This document shows, one piece after another, positions 5,468-8,164 of a DNA stretch of 8,164 bases. Origin of the DNA: Anaerolineae bacterium (GTDB lineage Bacteria > Chloroflexota > Anaerolineae > JAFGEY01). The stretch lies in the NCBI GenBank assembly GCA_016931365.1, contig JAFGEY010000156.1:1-8164 (forward strand). Reading direction: 5' to 3'. Both the position numbers and the translations under genes were made by a program. Within the stretch, counting starts at the first letter, position 1. Each line of letters begins with the position of its first letter. The notes beneath the pieces are model-generated. The model did no database searches, was not told where the DNA came from, and saw nothing but the letters and a program-made list of their open reading frames with translations.

Positions 5468-6394
5468 TTACTTTAGCAAGGCGGCAAGGCGGGAGAGTGC
5501 TTCACGTCCCTCTTGCTCAAAGCCGTAAAAAGCGTGGTCGCGCCCCCAGAGAAGGGCTCCCAGGGCGTATTCGGCATGCGCCACCAAGATCTGCTGTTCT
5601 TCTGCAGGAGTCAGAGACCGCCCATACCCTTCAAAGAAAGCATCGACCAGGTCGGGTCGGCGGAGCCAGGCCCAGTTTGGATCGCGGCTGAAATCGGCGA
5701 CGCGCACGTCCCAATGGGCAAATTCCCAATCGATCGCGCCGATCCAGTCACCCGTCTCGTCGACCAGCCAGTTAGCGGCGCAATAGTCGCGATGGCAGGG
5801 CGTCGGGTGCTCGCCCTCAAACGCCGGGATCAGTGCGCAGGCAGCCTGGAGCGTTGCCAGTTCATCCGCATTGGCATATTCGCCCTGAATGGCCCGCTCG
5901 ATCTCACCCTTGAATCGCCCGGAGACGTACAGTCTGGCGTCCTGGGCGAACGCTTCGGCATACGTTCCATCGCGTCGGCACGAGCCAAAATGCTCGCCCG
6001 GTCCCAGATCGTGGAGAGCGACCAGCGCCGCGCCGGCCGCGCGCCAGACGGCATGCTGCTGGGAGGGGGACAGGGACGCATTTTCCACGATCTGTCCGGG
6101 CAGTTCGCCGACCACCAGGGCCAGCGGCGATTGGTCGCGTACCGCGAGCAGCCGTGGGGCAAAGCGGCCAAACGCGCCGGCCCATCGCTCGTAAGCATAC
6201 ACTTCGTTGTGCCAGTGCGACTGGCTCTGATGGACCTTGAGATAGCAGAATCCACTCGACGTGCGCAGCCGACGAGTTGAAGATTCGTGGCCGCCGTGCA
6301 CCTTGCTGTGGTCGGCCATCACCTCGATCTGACCCAACACAGAGGCGCACCAGTCGAGCGCTTGTTCCATTTCGGTTAGGGGCGCTGTTTTCAT
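5468..6394 (-). CDS. Aminoglycoside phosphotransferase (APH)-fold kinase
   Basis: The 308-residue cytoplasmic protein has the eukaryotic-kinase-like APH fold. The N-lobe shows FCYLKVHQ (49-56) with the probable ATP-binding Lys53 and a possible partner Glu64. The C-lobe has the Brenner motif HRDYCAANWL (201-210) with catalytic Asp203 and metal-binding Asn208. It is followed by IDWEFAHWDVRVADFSR (221-237), where Asp222 is the second metal ligand. The family phosphorylates small molecules such as aminoglycosides, choline, homoserine or sugars. The low similarity of the substrate lobe to known resistance enzymes means that antibiotic resistance should not be assumed. The ATG at 6394 lies 9 bp after the stop of the serine hydrolase and lacks a strong Shine-Dalgarno sequence, so translation is probably coupled to the upstream gene. 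An in-frame ATG at codon 9 is an alternative start. Confidence 0.87.
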   Translation of the reverse strand: MKTAPLTEMEQALDWCASVLGQIEVMADHSKVHGGHESSTRRLRTSSGFCYLKVHQSQSHWHNEVYAYERWAGAFGRFAPRLLAVRDQSPLALVVGELPGQIVENASLSPSQQHAVWRAAGAALVALHDLGPGEHFGSCRRDGTYAEAFAQDARLYVSGRFKGEIERAIQGEYANADELATLQAACALIPAFEGEHPTPCHRDYCAANWLVDETGDWIGAIDWEFAHWDVRVADFSRDPNWAWLRRPDLVDAFFEGYGRSLTPAEEQQILVAHAEYALGALLWGRDHAFYGFEQEGREALSRLAALLK

Positions 6395-6403
6395 CGGTTT
6401 TGC

Positions 6404-7630
6404 TCAGGCGATGAGCGCCTGATAGGTTAACTGCTTGAACGTATCGGCCAGCGGATAATAGTTGTTGGGGCTATGCTGCGTCATCAACAGCCCATAGAGC
6501 GCCTGTGTGCGGTCAACCCAGAAATAGGTGTTGAACGCGCCATCCCAGCCGAACTCGCCCACCGACCCGGCTTTGCCGGACGCAGACACATCCATCAGGA
6601 CGCGCGTGCCCAGGCTGTAGCCGTATCCCTGGTGGAACAGGTCTTCGCCTTTTGCAAAACCATAGGGCAGCGCGGCGGCGGGCATGTGGTTGATAGTGAA
6701 CAAATCCACCGTCGTCGGGCTGAGAACCCGCGCGCCATCCAACTCGCCGCCGTTGACGAGCATCTGCAAAAAGCGAGCATAGTCGCTTACCGTGGAAACC
6801 AGGCCGCCGCCACCGGAAAGGAACGCCGGTCTGATCAGGCACGAGCTTTTTGCCGGCGCTTCCAATAGCTGGAGCTCTGTCGCCCCTTCGGGATGTCCGT
6901 ACAAGGCCGCCAGTCGGTTGGCCTTGGCTGGGGGCACATAAAAGTCCGTATCTACCATACCCAATGGCTCGAACAGCCGTTCCTTGAGGAACTGATCCAA
7001 AGGCCGACCAGAAATCACCTCGATGAGATAGCCCAGCACATCGATCGCCAGGCTGTAGCGCCACCGCGTGCCGGGTTGGAAGGCCAATGGCGCTTGCACC
7101 AACATGTCGACCATGGCCTTGTTTGTGACTTGGGCTCTGTCAACGCCCGCTGTTTTTTGTAGTTTGGTGTAATATCGGTCCACCGGGTCCTCTTGATTCC
7201 AGCCATAGCTGAGGCCGGCGGTGTGCGTGAACAGATGGCGGAAAGTGATCGGACGGATCAACTCCTCCACCTCCATCTCTTCTCCGGTTTCCCGCACCCA
7301 AACTTTGACCTCCTTAAAGCCGGGGATGAACTCTGCAATCGGGGTATTCAGGGTGAAATGCCCTTCTTCGTAGAGGGTCATAATGGCGACTGCGGTGATT
7401 GGCTTGGTCATCGACGCGATGCGCAAGATCGCGTCAAATTCCATCGGCCGCTGCGCCTCCCGATCCATCCAGCCCAGTTTTTCCAGATGGACGGTCTGTC
7501 CCCGGCGGGCGACCGTGGTGATCAGCCCGGCCAGCTTGCCCTGGTCAATGTAGGGCTGTATTTTGGCCGCGATGCGTTGCAAGCGCAGCGAAGAAAAACC
7601 AACGCTTTCCGAGTTGACGATCTGTATCAT
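6404..7630 (-). CDS. Serine hydrolase of the beta-lactamase / family VIII esterase fold
   Basis: The 408-residue product belongs to the class C beta-lactamase-related family. The nucleophile motif SMTK (73-76) provides Ser73 and Lys76 in the context RIASMTKPITAVAIM. The second motif is WRYSLAIDVLGYLIE (190-204), with Tyr192 in a Y-S-L arrangement as in family VIII carboxylesterases, not the Y-x-N of true beta-lactamases. The third region is EFGWDGAFNTYFWVD (359-373), corresponding to the WGG-type motif. GGGGLVSTVSDYARFLQML (273-291) is also characteristic of the family. No signal peptide is present, so a cytoplasmic esterase or amidase is more likely than a secreted beta-lactamase or penicillin-binding protein. 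The start ATG 7630 follows GGAGG (7637-7641) by six bases. It lies 71 bp downstream of the GH3 gene and 9 bp upstream of the kinase gene. Confidence 0.92.
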   Translation of the reverse strand: MIQIVNSESVGFSSLRLQRIAAKIQPYIDQGKLAGLITTVARRGQTVHLEKLGWMDREAQRPMEFDAILRIASMTKPITAVAIMTLYEEGHFTLNTPIAEFIPGFKEVKVWVRETGEEMEVEELIRPITFRHLFTHTAGLSYGWNQEDPVDRYYTKLQKTAGVDRAQVTNKAMVDMLVQAPLAFQPGTRWRYSLAIDVLGYLIEVISGRPLDQFLKERLFEPLGMVDTDFYVPPAKANRLAALYGHPEGATELQLLEAPAKSSCLIRPAFLSGGGGLVSTVSDYARFLQMLVNGGELDGARVLSPTTVDLFTINHMPAAALPYGFAKGEDLFHQGYGYSLGTRVLMDVSASGKAGSVGEFGWDGAFNTYFWVDRTQALYGLLMTQHSPNNYYPLADTFKQLTYQALIA

Positions 7631-7701
7631 TTCTGTCCTCCGTGTATTGTTTGATGGAAGTACATCTGCAACATTCTACACTGGTTTCGCACCTGTTACC
7701 T

Positions 7702-8164
7702 TCATCCGCCATCGACCACTATGTCGGTCACCAGCCTGATGTCCGCTGAGGAAGCGCCCACCATCACCCGCACCTGGTCGGCCTCGACGTGCCAGCCGCC
7801 GAGGTCGGCCTCCCAGTAGGCGAGCGACTCGGCTTTGAGCGGGATTTGCACGGTCTGCGTCTCGCCGGGTTGCAGGGTGATGCGCTTGAAGCCCTTCAGC
7901 TCCTTCTTGGGCCGCTCCACCGCCGAGCGCAGGTGCCGCACATAGAGCTGCACCACTTCGTCGCCCAGACGGTCGCCGGTGTTGGTCACGTCCACGCTCA
8001 CCGTCACCTCGCCGCCAAGGGCGAGGCGGTCGGCGCTCAGGCGCAGGTCGCTGTACGTGAAGGTCGTGTAGCTCAGCCCAAAGCCGAACGGATACAGCGG
8101 CTCGCCCTTGAAGTACATGTACGTCCGCCCGTTGCGGAGATCGTAGTCCAGGCGCGGCGGCAAC
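7702..8164 (-). CDS. GH3 family beta-glycosidase, C-terminal fragment (partial, enters from right edge)
   Basis: About 153 codons of the C-terminus are visible; the start lies beyond the right edge. The segment RTYMYFKGEPLYPFGFGL leading into SYTTF (residues 13-35 of the fragment) is the characteristic end of the GH3 C-terminal alpha/beta domain in beta-glucosidases and beta-xylosidases. A fibronectin type III-like domain follows, with VTNTGDRLGDEVVQLYV (59-75) and PKKELKGFKRITLQPGE (85-101), ending in TGA. The catalytic Asp nucleophile domain is not in the window, so substrate specificity (beta-glucoside or beta-xyloside) cannot be assigned. The enzyme hydrolyses terminal sugars from oligosaccharides; localisation cannot be judged without the N-terminus. 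No clear terminator follows in the 71 bp before the serine hydrolase. Confidence 0.92.
   Translation of the reverse strand, partial: LPPRLDYDLRNGRTYMYFKGEPLYPFGFGLSYTTFTYSDLRLSADRLALGGEVTVSVDVTNTGDRLGDEVVQLYVRHLRSAVERPKKELKGFKRITLQPGETQTVQIPLKAESLAYWEADLGGWHVEADQVRVMVGASSADIRLVTDIVVDGG

Noticed and set aside
5468..7630. Antibiotic resistance pair (APH plus beta-lactamase)
   Set aside because: The hydrolase has the Y-S-L motif of esterases and no signal peptide, and the kinase has only general APH fold motifs; neither supports a resistance claim.
7673..7678. TAGAAT on the minus strand as a -10 box for the serine hydrolase gene
   Set aside because: No acceptable -35 hexamer lies 16-18 bases upstream, so it is not strong enough to call as a promoter.

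Overview
This is an 8.2 kb stretch of GC-rich bacterial DNA in which every supportable gene lies on the minus strand, so the biological order runs from the right edge to the left. The mix of genes (GH3 glycosidase, FucP-like MFS carrier, Gfo/Idh/MocA oxidoreductase, YwbE, family VIII-type serine hydrolase, paired ABC exporter halves) and the heptanucleotide repeats of GCAAATC type between genes would fit an environmental bacterium such as a Chloroflexota (Anaerolineae/Caldilineae-like) genome. That placement is an impression from gene style, not proven by a marker gene. No RNA gene, CRISPR array, transposase or phage gene is visible.

Layout from right to left. The C-terminus of a GH3 beta-glycosidase runs in from the right edge (7702-8164). 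After a 71 bp gap comes a serine hydrolase of the beta-lactamase/family VIII esterase fold (6404-7630). It is followed after 9 bp by an aminoglycoside-phosphotransferase-fold kinase (5468-6394), then 41 bp further on by the small protein YwbE (5205-5426). A hairpin (5169-5192) separates this group from a Gfo/Idh/MocA oxidoreductase (4046-5119). A 194 bp gap containing a perfect 11 bp inverted repeat (3930-3971) leads to a FucP-like MFS transporter (2670-3851). The short gap after it holds two opposed heptamer repeat arrays and a 16 bp palindrome.

The left part is an export module: an ABC exporter half with fused membrane and ATPase domains (761-2581), a small zinc-ribbon protein of unknown function (370-741), and the N-terminus of a second ABC exporter half (1-287) that leaves the window. 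The first half has Asp instead of the catalytic Glu after Walker B, the hallmark of the degenerate half of heterodimeric exporters, so the two halves probably form one heterodimer. A zinc-ribbon gene placed between the two subunit genes is the most unusual arrangement here.

Three start codons were moved inward from the longest possible reading frame because good Shine-Dalgarno sites precede them: ATG at 2581, GTG at 3851 and ATG at 5119. No strong, clearly undescribed system is evident. The best candidates for a second look are the ABC/zinc-ribbon/ABC arrangement, the heptamer repeats that supply the end of the MFS gene, and the inverted repeat at 3930-3971.
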